Source: Clostridia bacterium (GTDB lineage Bacteria; Bacillota; Clostridia; Christensenellales; Aristaeellaceae). Taken from it: 7,762 nt of DNA. The notes beneath the pieces are model-generated. The model had not been told where the DNA came from, did not search any database, and saw only the letters and a program-made list of their open reading frames with translations. Every line of letters begins with the position of its first letter. The stretch's first letter is position 1. The translations under genes were made by a program, and so were the position numbers. The stretch spans positions 1 to 7,762 of the forward strand of contig JAFWBZ010000329.1 of assembly GCA_017537105.1 (NCBI GenBank), given 5' to 3'. Positions 1 through 6,777 of the stretch are shown piece by piece.

Positions 1-794
1 CCCGCGGGCAGGTCTGCGGCTTCAGCCGCCCGCTGCAGCGCCTCCAGCGTCCTCGTCCCGCAGACGCCGTCCGCCGTCAGCGCGCAGTCCACCTGGAAGC
101 GCCGGACCGCCAGCTCGGTGCAGTCGCCGAACTCGCCGTCGCAGCCCCAGGCGCCCAGGTCGTAGCCCAGCCGCAGCAGCAGCTCCTGCATCAGCCGCAC
201 GTCCTCGCCCGCACAGCCGTGCCGCAGCGTGCGCTCGCCGAGCCGGTATTCCACCGCGAGCAGCGCGCCCTCGTACCGGCTGCCGTTCGTGAGCACCACC
301 GCGGTGTGCCCGCTGGTCTTCGTGACGAGGATGTCGCCCCGGCCCAGGTACAGCGCCTGCTCCTGGTACTTCGCGCCCTTCAGCTCCACGAAGGCGCCGG
401 TCCCCAGCAGGTTGGACGCCAGGTTGGCCGTCCGGAAGCCGCTGGGCAGGCCGGTGATGCCCGCGTAGGCGCAGCACACCCGCACCAGCGCGGAGCAGTC
501 CGTCTCGCAGGCCGTCTTCACCCGGGAGACGTCGAAGCCCACCAGCTCCGCCGCCTTGTACAGGCTGTTGCGCTGGCCCTGGTCGTAGCCGATGCTGCGG
601 TTGGCGCAGGCCATCTCCATGCACCGGGCGATCTTCTCCGCCGCGCGATCGTCCCGCGCGCGCAGCACCCGCCAGCCCTTTCTGTGCAGATACCAGGCCT
701 GGGTGCTGACCTCCCGGCCGGTCTGGTCCCCGGCCGCCCCGCCGCTGGCGCGGCCGTTTTCATCGATCCTCGCGCTGCCGATCTTCACCGCCAT
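1..794 (-). CDS. Phage endolysin: NlpC/P60- or CHAP-like cysteine peptidase/amidase with peptidoglycan-binding domain (C-terminus off window)
   Basis: This lysis enzyme should cut host peptidoglycan at the end of infection. Reading from the ATG at 792-794 gives 264 complete codons with no stop, so the gene continues past the left edge. The N-terminus carries a block I recognise from Firmicutes phage lysins (KIGSARIDENG, then GGAAGDQTGREVSTQAWY). A probable catalytic cysteine lies at residue 100 (ETDCSALVRVC) and a probable catalytic histidine at 163 (TSGHTAVVL). This Cys-His order fits the NlpC/P60-CHAP-Amidase_5 group, but the bond cleaved cannot be told. Residues about 190-257 form a peptidoglycan-binding type 1 repeat (LGYDLG, DGEFGD, AVRRFQ, ADGVCGTRTL). 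The protein is cysteine-rich, with 11 Cys in 264 residues. There is no signal peptide, which fits export through the upstream holin. A GGGGG Shine-Dalgarno sits 8 bases before the ATG, and the start overlaps the holin gene by 35 bases, suggesting translational coupling. Confidence 0.88.
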   Translation of the reverse strand, partial: MAVKIGSARIDENGRASGGAAGDQTGREVSTQAWYLHRKGWRVLRARDDRAAEKIARCMEMACANRSIGYDQGQRNSLYKAAELVGFDVSRVKTACETDCSALVRVCCAYAGITGLPSGFRTANLASNLLGTGAFVELKGAKYQEQALYLGRGDILVTKTSGHTAVVLTNGSRYEGALLAVEYRLGERTLRHGCAGEDVRLMQELLLRLGYDLGAWGCDGEFGDCTELAVRRFQVDCALTADGVCGTRTLEALQRAAEAADLPA

Positions 795-1251
795 CGTCAA
801 TTCCCCCTTCTCCGTCCTGGGCCTCCGCCCCGCCTTCGTCCTCCCGGCCGTGCAGCTGCGCCAGCACCGCCTTCAGCCGCTCCGGCACGGGCAGGCCGAT
901 GTGCGCCGCGTTCTCCAGCAGGGACAGCCCCTCGTTGCTCAGATAGAAGCAGATCACGACGCCGCGCAGCGCGCTGCCGCCGCCCACCACCTGGACGTCC
1001 ACCACGTTGGCCACGCCCACCAGCATCAGAATCAGCACCTTCTTGCAGATGCCCTTGAAGCCCACGGCGCTGGACAGCTTCCGGTCCAGCGCCGCGCACA
1101 GCAGGCCCGTGAGGTAGTCCAGCGCCATGAAGACCGCCAGCGCGGTCAGCAGGCCGTCGACGCCCCCGACGAAGCCGCCCAGCCATCCGCCGACGGCCGC
1201 CGCCGCGAGCTGCACCCGCGTCCAGATCCTCTCCACCGCAATGTCCCGCAT
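760..1251 (-). CDS. Phage holin, toxin secretion/phage lysis family (holin_4_1-like)
   Basis: This small membrane protein would form lesions in the cytoplasmic membrane and release the endolysin. The predicted protein is 163 residues. Hydrophobic segments lie at about 15-30, 34-55, 72-90 and 93-108. The signature of this holin family is visible in order: DYLTGLL (45-51), KLSSAVGFKG (58-67), then FYLSNEGLSLLENA (102-115) followed by GLPVPERLK (119-127). I chose the ATG at 1249-1251 because a GGAGG (1259-1263) lies exactly 7 bases upstream. An in-frame ATG at 1300-1302 would add 17 polar residues and has no comparable ribosome-binding site. The last 30 residues are an extremely charged, Asp/Glu/Arg/Gly-rich tail. 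The final 11 codons overlap the endolysin gene. Its position between tail fibre and endolysin genes is the usual one for this family. Confidence 0.9.
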   Translation of the reverse strand: MRDIAVERIWTRVQLAAAAVGGWLGGFVGGVDGLLTALAVFMALDYLTGLLCAALDRKLSSAVGFKGICKKVLILMLVGVANVVDVQVVGGGSALRGVVICFYLSNEGLSLLENAAHIGLPVPERLKAVLAQLHGREDEGGAEAQDGEGGIDDGGEDRQREDR

Positions 1252-1258
1252 TGCATTG

Positions 1259-1265
1259 CCTCCTT
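1259..1265 (-). promoter_or_regulatory. Shine-Dalgarno site of the holin gene
   Basis: The minus strand reads AAGGAGG here, 7 bases before the ATG at 1249-1251. A nearer ATG at 1254-1256 is out of frame with the holin and only 2 bases from the site. This site decides the holin start. The rest of the 66-base gap (1252-1317) after the fibre gene holds no convincing terminator hairpin. Confidence 0.8.
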
Positions 1266-1317
1266 TTTTCTCACAGGAATCGTCGTATCCTTTCCCCCGC
1301 ATCCGCCGGCCGCCCCT

Positions 1318-2688
1318 CTACACCTTGGTGTACTCCACCGCCACCGCGCCGCCGGCGATACCGGACGCCGAGCCGGGGCCGACGTACACGTGGGCCGTGC
1401 CGGTCGTGCCGCTGGCCGTCGCGCCTGCGACGTACACGCTGATGACGGATGTGCTGCTTACCGTCGGATTCGGCAACGGGGCAAACGTGCCGTTGCTGCG
1501 CTTGCAGCCGCCGATGATCCGGATAATGCTGCTGATGTCGCTCAGCGCCAGGCCCAGGCTGTACCCCTGATTGCCGCCAGCGGCGATGGTCCCGACGCTC
1601 ACCACTCTCCGGTAGATCTTCTTCCCGTCGATCCACGTGCCGCCGGTGTCCACCTCGTCGGCGCTGTAGTTCGTCACGCCCTCGATGCCCCCGTAGGCGA
1701 AGAACGGGTATTCGCTCTCCAGCCTGGGATTGCCCTCGGTGGAGGACGAGAACCGCCCGAAGGCCGCGCCGCCGGTGCTCGCCCCGGACAGGTGCAGGTT
1801 CGCAAACGCCCGGCTGACGGAGGCCGAAGCAGAAGCGCTCTCATAGGCGTCGCCGAACCACAGCAGGAAATACCAGTCGTTGCCGTTGCTGAACGTCTGC
1901 GTCACCAGCGACACGTCGTCCGTCACGCCCGCCAGCAGCGCGGTGATCGAGGAGGTCAAATCGACATAGCTGGAGGCCGTCGTCGGCGCGACTCCCGAAG
2001 CGTAGTACAGCCGACAGGCCATGCCGGACACGTCGGCGTATGAGGTCTTCCCCAGTTGCGCCGTGAGCAGCAGCCGCTCGCCCTCGTCGCTGGCCGTGCC
2101 GTCCGCCAGCCCGCGCTGGATGGACAGGCTCGCCGTCGGCGACCACCTGTGGGACAGCAGCACCAGGTCGCCGCCGTAGCCGCCGCTGATGTCCAGAAAC
2201 ACGTCGTTCCCGTAGGAGGAGTGCCACTGGATGTTCAGCCCCACAGCGCTGCCGATCAGCGCGTCGTTATACTGCCCGGTGCTGGCGTTGACGAGGTAGC
2301 CCACCGTCCGACCGTCGCTTTCGGCGGTCAGCACCAGCCGCTCGCTGTCGTCGATGGCCCCGTAGGTTCCATCGTCCGGCACAAAGGTCAGCGTCTGCGT
2401 GATCGTCATCGTGGCGTTGTTGGCCCACGACACGCCGCCGAAGCCGCCGTACCGGGGATCGATGTTCAGCGCCTCGCTCCGGAAGAACGCACCGTAGTTT
2501 CGCCCGAGGGCGTCCACCGCCGCGGTCCGGTAGAAGGCGTTCAACGTGGCGCTCAGCCCGCTGAGCGCGCGGCCGGACGTGTTCTTCAGCGTGATCGTCA
2601 TCTGTGTGCTCTCGCCCACGGCGATGGCGCTCGGCGCAAACGACAGCGCCGTGATCTGGATGTGCCCGAGATAGGAATTCTGTGCCAT
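1318..2688 (-). CDS. Phage tail fibre/structural protein (DUF859-like), probable host-contact protein
   Basis: This 456-residue protein is probably displayed on the tail tip and may take part in host recognition. Residues about 8-60 look like an immunoglobulin/CARDB-like beta domain (SFAPSAIAVGESTQMTITLK). The middle is Ser/Thr/Gly-rich beta sequence, with a short related motif occurring twice: DGTYGAIDDSERLVLTA (106-122) and DGTASDEGERLLLTAQ (196-211). Residues about 306-335 (GGAAFGRFSSSTEGNPRLES) resemble the segment before the C-terminal module of Streptococcus/Clostridium phage structural proteins. The C-terminal 120 residues hold the recurrent phage module with YSADEVDTGGTWIDGKKIYR (341-360) and an ending in VEYTKV. 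The start at 2686-2688 has a GAGGTG Shine-Dalgarno 8 bases upstream that begins at the stop codon of the preceding gene (2701-2703). There is no signal peptide or membrane segment. The family assignment rests on motif recognition and gene order; the receptor is unknown. Confidence 0.8.
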   Translation of the reverse strand: MAQNSYLGHIQITALSFAPSAIAVGESTQMTITLKNTSGRALSGLSATLNAFYRTAAVDALGRNYGAFFRSEALNIDPRYGGFGGVSWANNATMTITQTLTFVPDDGTYGAIDDSERLVLTAESDGRTVGYLVNASTGQYNDALIGSAVGLNIQWHSSYGNDVFLDISGGYGGDLVLLSHRWSPTASLSIQRGLADGTASDEGERLLLTAQLGKTSYADVSGMACRLYYASGVAPTTASSYVDLTSSITALLAGVTDDVSLVTQTFSNGNDWYFLLWFGDAYESASASASVSRAFANLHLSGASTGGAAFGRFSSSTEGNPRLESEYPFFAYGGIEGVTNYSADEVDTGGTWIDGKKIYRRVVSVGTIAAGGNQGYSLGLALSDISSIIRIIGGCKRSNGTFAPLPNPTVSSTSVISVYVAGATASGTTGTAHVYVGPGSASGIAGGAVAVEYTKV

Positions 2689-2700
2689 TCACCAATCACC

Positions 2701-4491
2701 TCACGCCTTCTTGAACACCAGCCCGCCGTCCACGGACCGGCGCAGCTGGTAGTCGCCGAACTGCACGTAGTCGCCGGCGAACTTGCTGTACTTCCTGCCG
2801 CCCAGCACGACGTTGACGGACTCGCTGTCGATCATCACCTCGTTGCTGGTCTGGCTGTCGCCCACGTGCAGCCCCTCGGTGTCGATGCGCACGACCCGCC
2901 GGAAGTCCTCCCGGGCCGCGTCGGCGGTCACCTGCGCCGCGTCTGCCGCTGCCTGTGCGCGGTTCACGTCGTCGTCCAGCCCCTGCCGCACGCCCTCCAC
3001 GTAGCTGCCGCCGCCGGTCCGCGTGGCGTATGTGAGGTCCATGTCCGCGCCCGCGTCGTTGGTCAGCACCGTGGTGCCGTCTCGGGTGTGCAGGGAGCGC
3101 AGGGCCGTCAGCTGCGCCTCCGTCAGCGGCGTGACCACGGGCGTGGCGAGGGCGTATACGACCGTTGCGCCCGCGGTCAGGCCGCCCGTGGTGGAGAGAT
3201 ACGCGCCCGGAATGGTCTCGCCATCGTAGCCGGGAATCGTGCCGCACCGCTTGGTGTACGTCCCCGCCGCAAGGTCGATGGTGTCGCAGACCCACTGCTG
3301 GCCGTCCGCGTCGGTGTAGTTGCCGCCGCTGGACACCTTGATGCCCGGCAGGCCGTTGGGCGTGGGCAGGGTGGTATGCGTCGCGTTGGTCCCCTGCGCG
3401 TCGTCCGCGCACGTCAGCGTGATCCGCATCCACTGCGGCTGCCCCGCGCTGTACGGTTCCCACGCGGGCGGCACGATGCCCTCCACATAGGTTTCGTCGC
3501 GGTAGATCGCCGGGTACATGGTCACGTTGACCGTAGTGCCGGACGCCACTGCGGCGCGGAACAGCACATAGCACGGCTCGGTCAGCACAAAGCGCCGTTG
3601 GTTCTGCGCAGTGCCCGCCGCATAGGACGTGTTGTTCATCGCACGGCTGTAGTCCGTCGCCTTCCACGCGGAGAGCAGCCACTTCACGAGGCTCGTCTCC
3701 GGCTCAGACACGATATATTGCCCGGCGGGGAGCAGCGGATAGTTGCCGTCGATCAACACGTTCGGAGACGATACGGTGCTGTCGCTGTAGGAGTCTGCAA
3801 CCGCCGTACCCTCGATGTGGATGCCGCCGTCTCCCGGGTCGCTGTACGTGATGCCGTTGGACAGGCCCCGGTCGCGTCGCATACCCCTCAGCAAATTCAG
3901 GCCGCAGGTCATGCCGACGCTGCGGATGGGCTGCGGCAGGGCCGGGCTCGGGTTGGCAACGCCTCCGGAGCGCGGTTCATACGTCGTGTCCGCCACGCTG
4001 TTGAGCATCATCATGGGATGGATCACGCAGTCCACCGTCTTGCCGGTCTCCACGCGCAGTCGCGCATAGTCCGCCGTGGTGTCGTCGGTGATGGTGTAGG
4101 TGCCGTCGATCGTGACGATCCTGCTGACCAGCCCGCTGCCCGTGTTTGTGTACAACTGCAGCGCGACGTTGGTGCCCCCAAACCCGGTGCCGCTGCCGGT
4201 CACGAGGAATCGGTAGGTCCCGGCGGGGATGTTCAGCAGGTTGTAATTGTAGTGCAGCTGATACGTCGCCACGGCGGTGGACGTGCCGGTCACGTGAAAT
4301 CCCCCGTCCGGCAGCGGCGCAAACGTTATGCCGTTCACCGTTCGTATGCCATACAGGTTGTAGGCCGGCAACAAATTCTTTCCGGTGGGCGCTTGTGTCT
4401 GCTCGCTCCTGCCGTAGAGCACCAGCCCGCCGATCGCCGCCTCCGCGCTGTCGGACACCGCGATGTCGCCGCCGTGGGCCGTCGCCGTCAT
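2701..4491 (-). CDS. Tail-tip/receptor-binding region: probable C-terminal part of the tail-associated protein, detached by a frameshift
   Basis: As drawn the frame is 596 residues from an ATG at 4489-4491, but its reading frame is open back to 4536 and continues the upstream Tal gene with coding-like codons (IHGGKSLEVIAGEAA). The reader should treat it as the second part of one gene. Residues 20-40 hold the tail motif GGLVLYGRSEQ...GKNLL. Two related beta domains follow, at about 38-177 and 197-350, each with NGIT, DGG and GT motifs, PAG(T/Q)Y and a terminal (Y/W)EPxSxG. They are joined by the recurrent linker NPSPALPQPIRSVG (180-193). Residues 375-420 contain GLPGIKVSSGGNYTDADGQQ, and 453-490 contain PLTEAQLTALRSLH and NDAGADMDLTY, all recurrent in Firmicutes phage tail proteins. 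A short helical stretch (about 498-532) leads to a beta C-terminus ending VFKKA. The product probably contacts cell-surface polysaccharide or protein; the ligand is unknown. An independent start through the ATGA overlap is possible, but its ribosome-binding site is weak. Confidence 0.82.
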   Translation of the reverse strand: MTATAHGGDIAVSDSAEAAIGGLVLYGRSEQTQAPTGKNLLPAYNLYGIRTVNGITFAPLPDGGFHVTGTSTAVATYQLHYNYNLLNIPAGTYRFLVTGSGTGFGGTNVALQLYTNTGSGLVSRIVTIDGTYTITDDTTADYARLRVETGKTVDCVIHPMMMLNSVADTTYEPRSGGVANPSPALPQPIRSVGMTCGLNLLRGMRRDRGLSNGITYSDPGDGGIHIEGTAVADSYSDSTVSSPNVLIDGNYPLLPAGQYIVSEPETSLVKWLLSAWKATDYSRAMNNTSYAAGTAQNQRRFVLTEPCYVLFRAAVASGTTVNVTMYPAIYRDETYVEGIVPPAWEPYSAGQPQWMRITLTCADDAQGTNATHTTLPTPNGLPGIKVSSGGNYTDADGQQWVCDTIDLAAGTYTKRCGTIPGYDGETIPGAYLSTTGGLTAGATVVYALATPVVTPLTEAQLTALRSLHTRDGTTVLTNDAGADMDLTYATRTGGGSYVEGVRQGLDDDVNRAQAAADAAQVTADAAREDFRRVVRIDTEGLHVGDSQTSNEVMIDSESVNVVLGGRKYSKFAGDYVQFGDYQLRRSVDGGLVFKKA

Positions 4492-6767
4492 GGCCGCCTC
4501 GCCCGCGATGACCTCCAGCGACTTCCCGCCGTGGATTCACTCGTCCACAGCTTGTCGATGAACGCCTGATTCGCGTACAGCCGCCCGGCGGTCAGCGTGT
4601 CGATCAGCGCGTTGACGCCCTTCATATTCGCCGCGGCAAGGTCCTGCACGGTCAGGTCCGTCTCAATGATGCTGCCGCGCCCGTCCGCCGTCTCGCCCGC
4701 CGCGATCTCGCCCTGCGTCAGCGTGACCTCCGTCGGAATCAGGTTGCCGGAGCTGTCGAAATCGAGGCGGTAGTATTTGCCGTCCCCGGCCTTGATGACC
4801 AGCGCGCCCACGGTAGCCTGCACCATCTGGGCGTTGTCCACCTGCAGCTTGCGGATGTAGTAGCGCCCGGTCACCGCGTCCCGGGCGATCAGCTGCTCGA
4901 CGTTCGCGTCCTTGATCTGCGCAAAACCGATGTCCGCCGAGCCGATCTCCGCCTGCGCGATGGCGGCCGTCCCCAGCTTCGCGTTGATGGCGTCGACTTC
5001 GTTCGCGTCGATCTTCGCGGCGGTGACGGCGTTCGCCCCGAACTTGTCGGCGGTGACGGCCCCGGCGCTCAGCTTCTCCGCGGTGATCGCGCCCGCCGCC
5101 ACCTTGCCCGCCGTCACGCTTTCCGCCTGTATCGCGTCGGCGTTCACGCTGTCCGCCTGGATGGCCCGTGCGGAGATGGCGCCGTCCCCCACCTGTCCCG
5201 CGCCCACGGTGCCGGGCAGGATCTTCGCACCGCTGACACTCGAGATCTGCCAGCCGGAGACGCTGGCGGTCATGTCCTTCAACGCGCCGAACTCCGCCGC
5301 GGAGACGCGCTCCGGGCGCACCAGCCAGGTCAGCTCCGTCAGGTCGATGTCGGCCCGCACGCCCACCCGCCGGTCGTGGATGTGCACGGTGTCATAGACG
5401 AACAGCGGCTCGAGGTGTTTGTACTGCGCGTACTCCGCCGTGTCGCCCAGCATCACGAAGTCCACGCGCATGCGGATCTCCGGCACGTCGCAGCCGCCGT
5501 CGAACAGCGCCGCGGCCCGCTCCACCAGCATCTGGCGGGCGATGGCCACGGTCACATCGCCGCTCCCCTTCCCGACCCTCGCGTCGCCGACCGCCTCGAA
5601 GTGGATGCGCGGCGGCGAATCGCTGTCGTAGCCGTCCCGGACGACGATGGCCCCGTTGACGGCGCCGTCCGGCGCGGTGTAGAAGCGGAGCCCGTCCGGC
5701 AGCGCCGTGCCGCCGTTGTACACGTGCCGGCCGTCGACGACAGAACCGCCGATGTACAGCGGATTGCCGCTCTTGTCCTCGCCGGCGGGCCGGATCGCCG
5801 TGGCGACGCCGGAGACGTCCTCCCGCACGTCCACGCCGATCAGGTTCTTCGCGTACTCGATGCGCACGCCACGGTCCAGCCCGGCCCGGCGCAGCACGTA
5901 GATCTCGTAGTCGTCGCAGACGATCTCCGCGCCCCACCTCGCCGCCACGCCGTCCTCCGGGTCGATCAGCGCTGCAATGGGGTTGACGTTCATGGCGTCG
6001 AAGCCCACGTGGCTGTCGCCGATGTCGGTGAAGATGGTGAAGTCATGGGGCATGACCGCGCTGCGCAACACGTTCTCGCAGGCAGTGCGGCAGGTCAGGC
6101 TGCCGTTGTTCTTGTAGGTGCTGAGATTCCCCAGCAGGTCATAGACGATGCGCCGGGCGCGGACCTCGACGCTGCCGGGGTCGCTGTCGCCCGTCTGCGG
6201 GTTGACCTCGTAGATGCGGAAGAGCTGCTGCCGCACCGCGTAGGAGGGCTCCGCCGATTCGAGGCCTCCCTCGTCCTGCTCGACGGGCACGTTCCGCTGC
6301 GTCCGCGTCAGCCCCGCGCGCTCCATCCAGCCGGAGACCTTGCCCAGCTTGACTTTGTACCGGCTGTTGCCGTCAGAGGCGTCGGCCACGCCGGTCACCG
6401 TGACGACCTGCCCGACCTTCAGCAGCGCCTTCTTCTTGCCGCTCCCCGAAAGGCCGCTGCCGGAGTAGAGATACCTCTGCGCCTTCGTGGCCGTGGCGGA
6501 CACGGCGTAGCGGTCCACCGCGGCCACATAGGTGCCGTCCTCCTTGAGCCCCGGGCACAGCCGCATGGGCACCATGGTTTTGAGGATCGCGCCGTTGACC
6601 AGCGCCTTCCACTTGCCATAGGGGTCCACCGGGTGGGTGAAGGTCAGCTCGCCGAACTCGCCCGCCTTCAGGTTGAACTCCGCATCCTCGTCCAGCAGCG
6701 CGCCGACCCGCCCGATGGTGGAGCAATCGTCCTCGTCCGGGGCATAGGCATAGATATATGCCATCAT
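4488..6767 (-). CDS. tal: Tail-associated protein Tal / phage minor structural protein (baseplate hub, prophage tail endopeptidase-like); 3' end frameshifted
   Basis: This protein follows Dit and should form the tail-tip hub and the base for receptor-binding domains. Numbering starts at the ATG at 6765-6767; a second ATG at 6762-6764 is equally possible, with an AAAGGAGGTG site 8 bases upstream of it (5 from the first). Residues 1-90 begin MMAYIYAYAPDED and include GEFGELTFTHPVDPYG, as in minor structural protein N-termini. An SH3-like stretch follows at about 94-155 (VGQVVTVTG, YKVKLGKVSGWM). Residues 165-500 match the hub/endopeptidase-like region (SYAVRQQLFRIYEVNPQTG, YAKNLIGVDVREDVSG, VYDTVHIHD); no catalytic residues could be assigned. 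Residues 523-600 are a repetitive Ala/Val/Ile ladder. The last 15 residues after Glu744 (STAGSRWRSSRARRP) are Arg-rich with atypical codons, while the -1 frame there continues into the next gene. The natural product is probably about 1,355 residues. Confidence 0.88.
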   Translation of the reverse strand: MMAYIYAYAPDEDDCSTIGRVGALLDEDAEFNLKAGEFGELTFTHPVDPYGKWKALVNGAILKTMVPMRLCPGLKEDGTYVAAVDRYAVSATATKAQRYLYSGSGLSGSGKKKALLKVGQVVTVTGVADASDGNSRYKVKLGKVSGWMERAGLTRTQRNVPVEQDEGGLESAEPSYAVRQQLFRIYEVNPQTGDSDPGSVEVRARRIVYDLLGNLSTYKNNGSLTCRTACENVLRSAVMPHDFTIFTDIGDSHVGFDAMNVNPIAALIDPEDGVAARWGAEIVCDDYEIYVLRRAGLDRGVRIEYAKNLIGVDVREDVSGVATAIRPAGEDKSGNPLYIGGSVVDGRHVYNGGTALPDGLRFYTAPDGAVNGAIVVRDGYDSDSPPRIHFEAVGDARVGKGSGDVTVAIARQMLVERAAALFDGGCDVPEIRMRVDFVMLGDTAEYAQYKHLEPLFVYDTVHIHDRRVGVRADIDLTELTWLVRPERVSAAEFGALKDMTASVSGWQISSVSGAKILPGTVGAGQVGDGAISARAIQADSVNADAIQAESVTAGKVAAGAITAEKLSAGAVTADKFGANAVTAAKIDANEVDAINAKLGTAAIAQAEIGSADIGFAQIKDANVEQLIARDAVTGRYYIRKLQVDNAQMVQATVGALVIKAGDGKYYRLDFDSSGNLIPTEVTLTQGEIAAGETADGRGSIIETDLTVQDLAAANMKGVNALIDTLTAGRLYANQAFIDKLWTSESTAGSRWRSSRARRP
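4534..4540 (-). other. Probable frameshift: one base missing in tal
   Basis: The minus strand reads AGTGAATCCAC. One additional A would turn GAA TCC into GAA ATC and join Tal residue 744 to the downstream frame as WTSEIHGGKSLEV. In the downstream frame a TGA at 4537-4539 sits immediately before this point, and in the Tal frame translation ends at 4488-4490. The 15 codons between 4536 and 4492 all end in G or C in the downstream frame, which is the local coding habit. In the Tal frame the same stretch gives an Arg-rich tail with several A- or T-ending codons. The sequence cannot tell real mutation from a sequencing or assembly error. Confidence 0.82.
4970..5201 (-). repeat. Repetitive coding segment in Tal (Ala/Val/Ile ladder)
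   Basis: Tal residues about 523-600 consist of imperfect units of roughly 5 and 10 residues with the pattern A(I/V)xA(x)K/D(I/V/L), for example GAITAEKLSAGAVTADKFGA and NAVTAAKIDANEV. The DNA shows matching imperfect repetition of gcggtgacggc-like blocks. Such ladders are common in phage tail proteins and probably form a trimeric beta or helical stalk linking the hub to receptor-binding domains. The structure is inference. Confidence 0.75.
6288..6488 (-). other. SH3-like domain within Tal
   Basis: Tal residues about 94-160 contain a Ser/Gly/Lys linker (YSGSGLSGSGKKK) followed by KVGQVVTVTG, YKVKLGKVSGWMERAGL. This spacing of a hydrophobic VxVTG strand, a YKVKL strand and a GWM turn is that of bacterial SH3-type domains, which often bind cell-wall peptides or glycans. 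It sits between the N-terminal hub domain and the large central domain. The domain call is by eye and moderately secure; wall binding is inference. Confidence 0.6.
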
Positions 6768-6777
6768 CTCCACCTCC
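6762..6777 (-). repeat. Direct repeat copy 2: Shine-Dalgarno plus double ATG at tal start
   Basis: The minus-strand 16-mer GGAGGTGGAGATGATG occurs here and, identically, at 6863-6878. In this copy it supplies the ribosome-binding site (AAAGGAGGTG, 6771-6780) and the tandem ATG codons for tal. Upstream of both copies is also CAGCCGA (6782-6788 here), offset by one base between copies. Confidence 0.85.

Noticed and set aside
1252..1302. Longer holin start at 1300-1302 adding 17 residues
   Set aside because: The added residues are polar and unlike holin N-termini, and the strong Shine-Dalgarno lies inside this segment, 7 bases before the ATG at 1249-1251.
1252..1317. Transcription terminator between the fibre and holin genes
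   Set aside because: The GC-rich bases do not form a clear stem followed by a T run on the minus strand. The A run there is part of the holin ribosome-binding region.
1318..1700. Diversity-generating retroelement target at the end of the fibre gene
   Set aside because: No reverse transcriptase, template repeat or C-type-lectin-like C-terminus is visible. The C-terminus is the common YTK-ending phage module.
592..2043. A 483-codon plus-strand open frame across endolysin, holin and fibre genes
   Set aside because: It crosses three well-supported minus-strand genes and their intergenic gap, and its composition is typical of antisense frames in GC-rich DNA.
4530..4545. Programmed -1 ribosomal frameshift joining tal to the downstream frame
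   Set aside because: The local bases (AGT GAA TCC) contain no slippery X XXY YYZ heptamer and I see no clear downstream stimulatory hairpin. A mutation or sequence error explains the shift better.
2056..4569. An 837-codon open frame on the plus strand antisense to the tail genes
   Set aside because: It is a by-product of high GC on the opposite strand: the product is a His/Arg/Ala/Val/Gly-rich string without domain logic, and the minus strand here encodes recognisable tail motifs.
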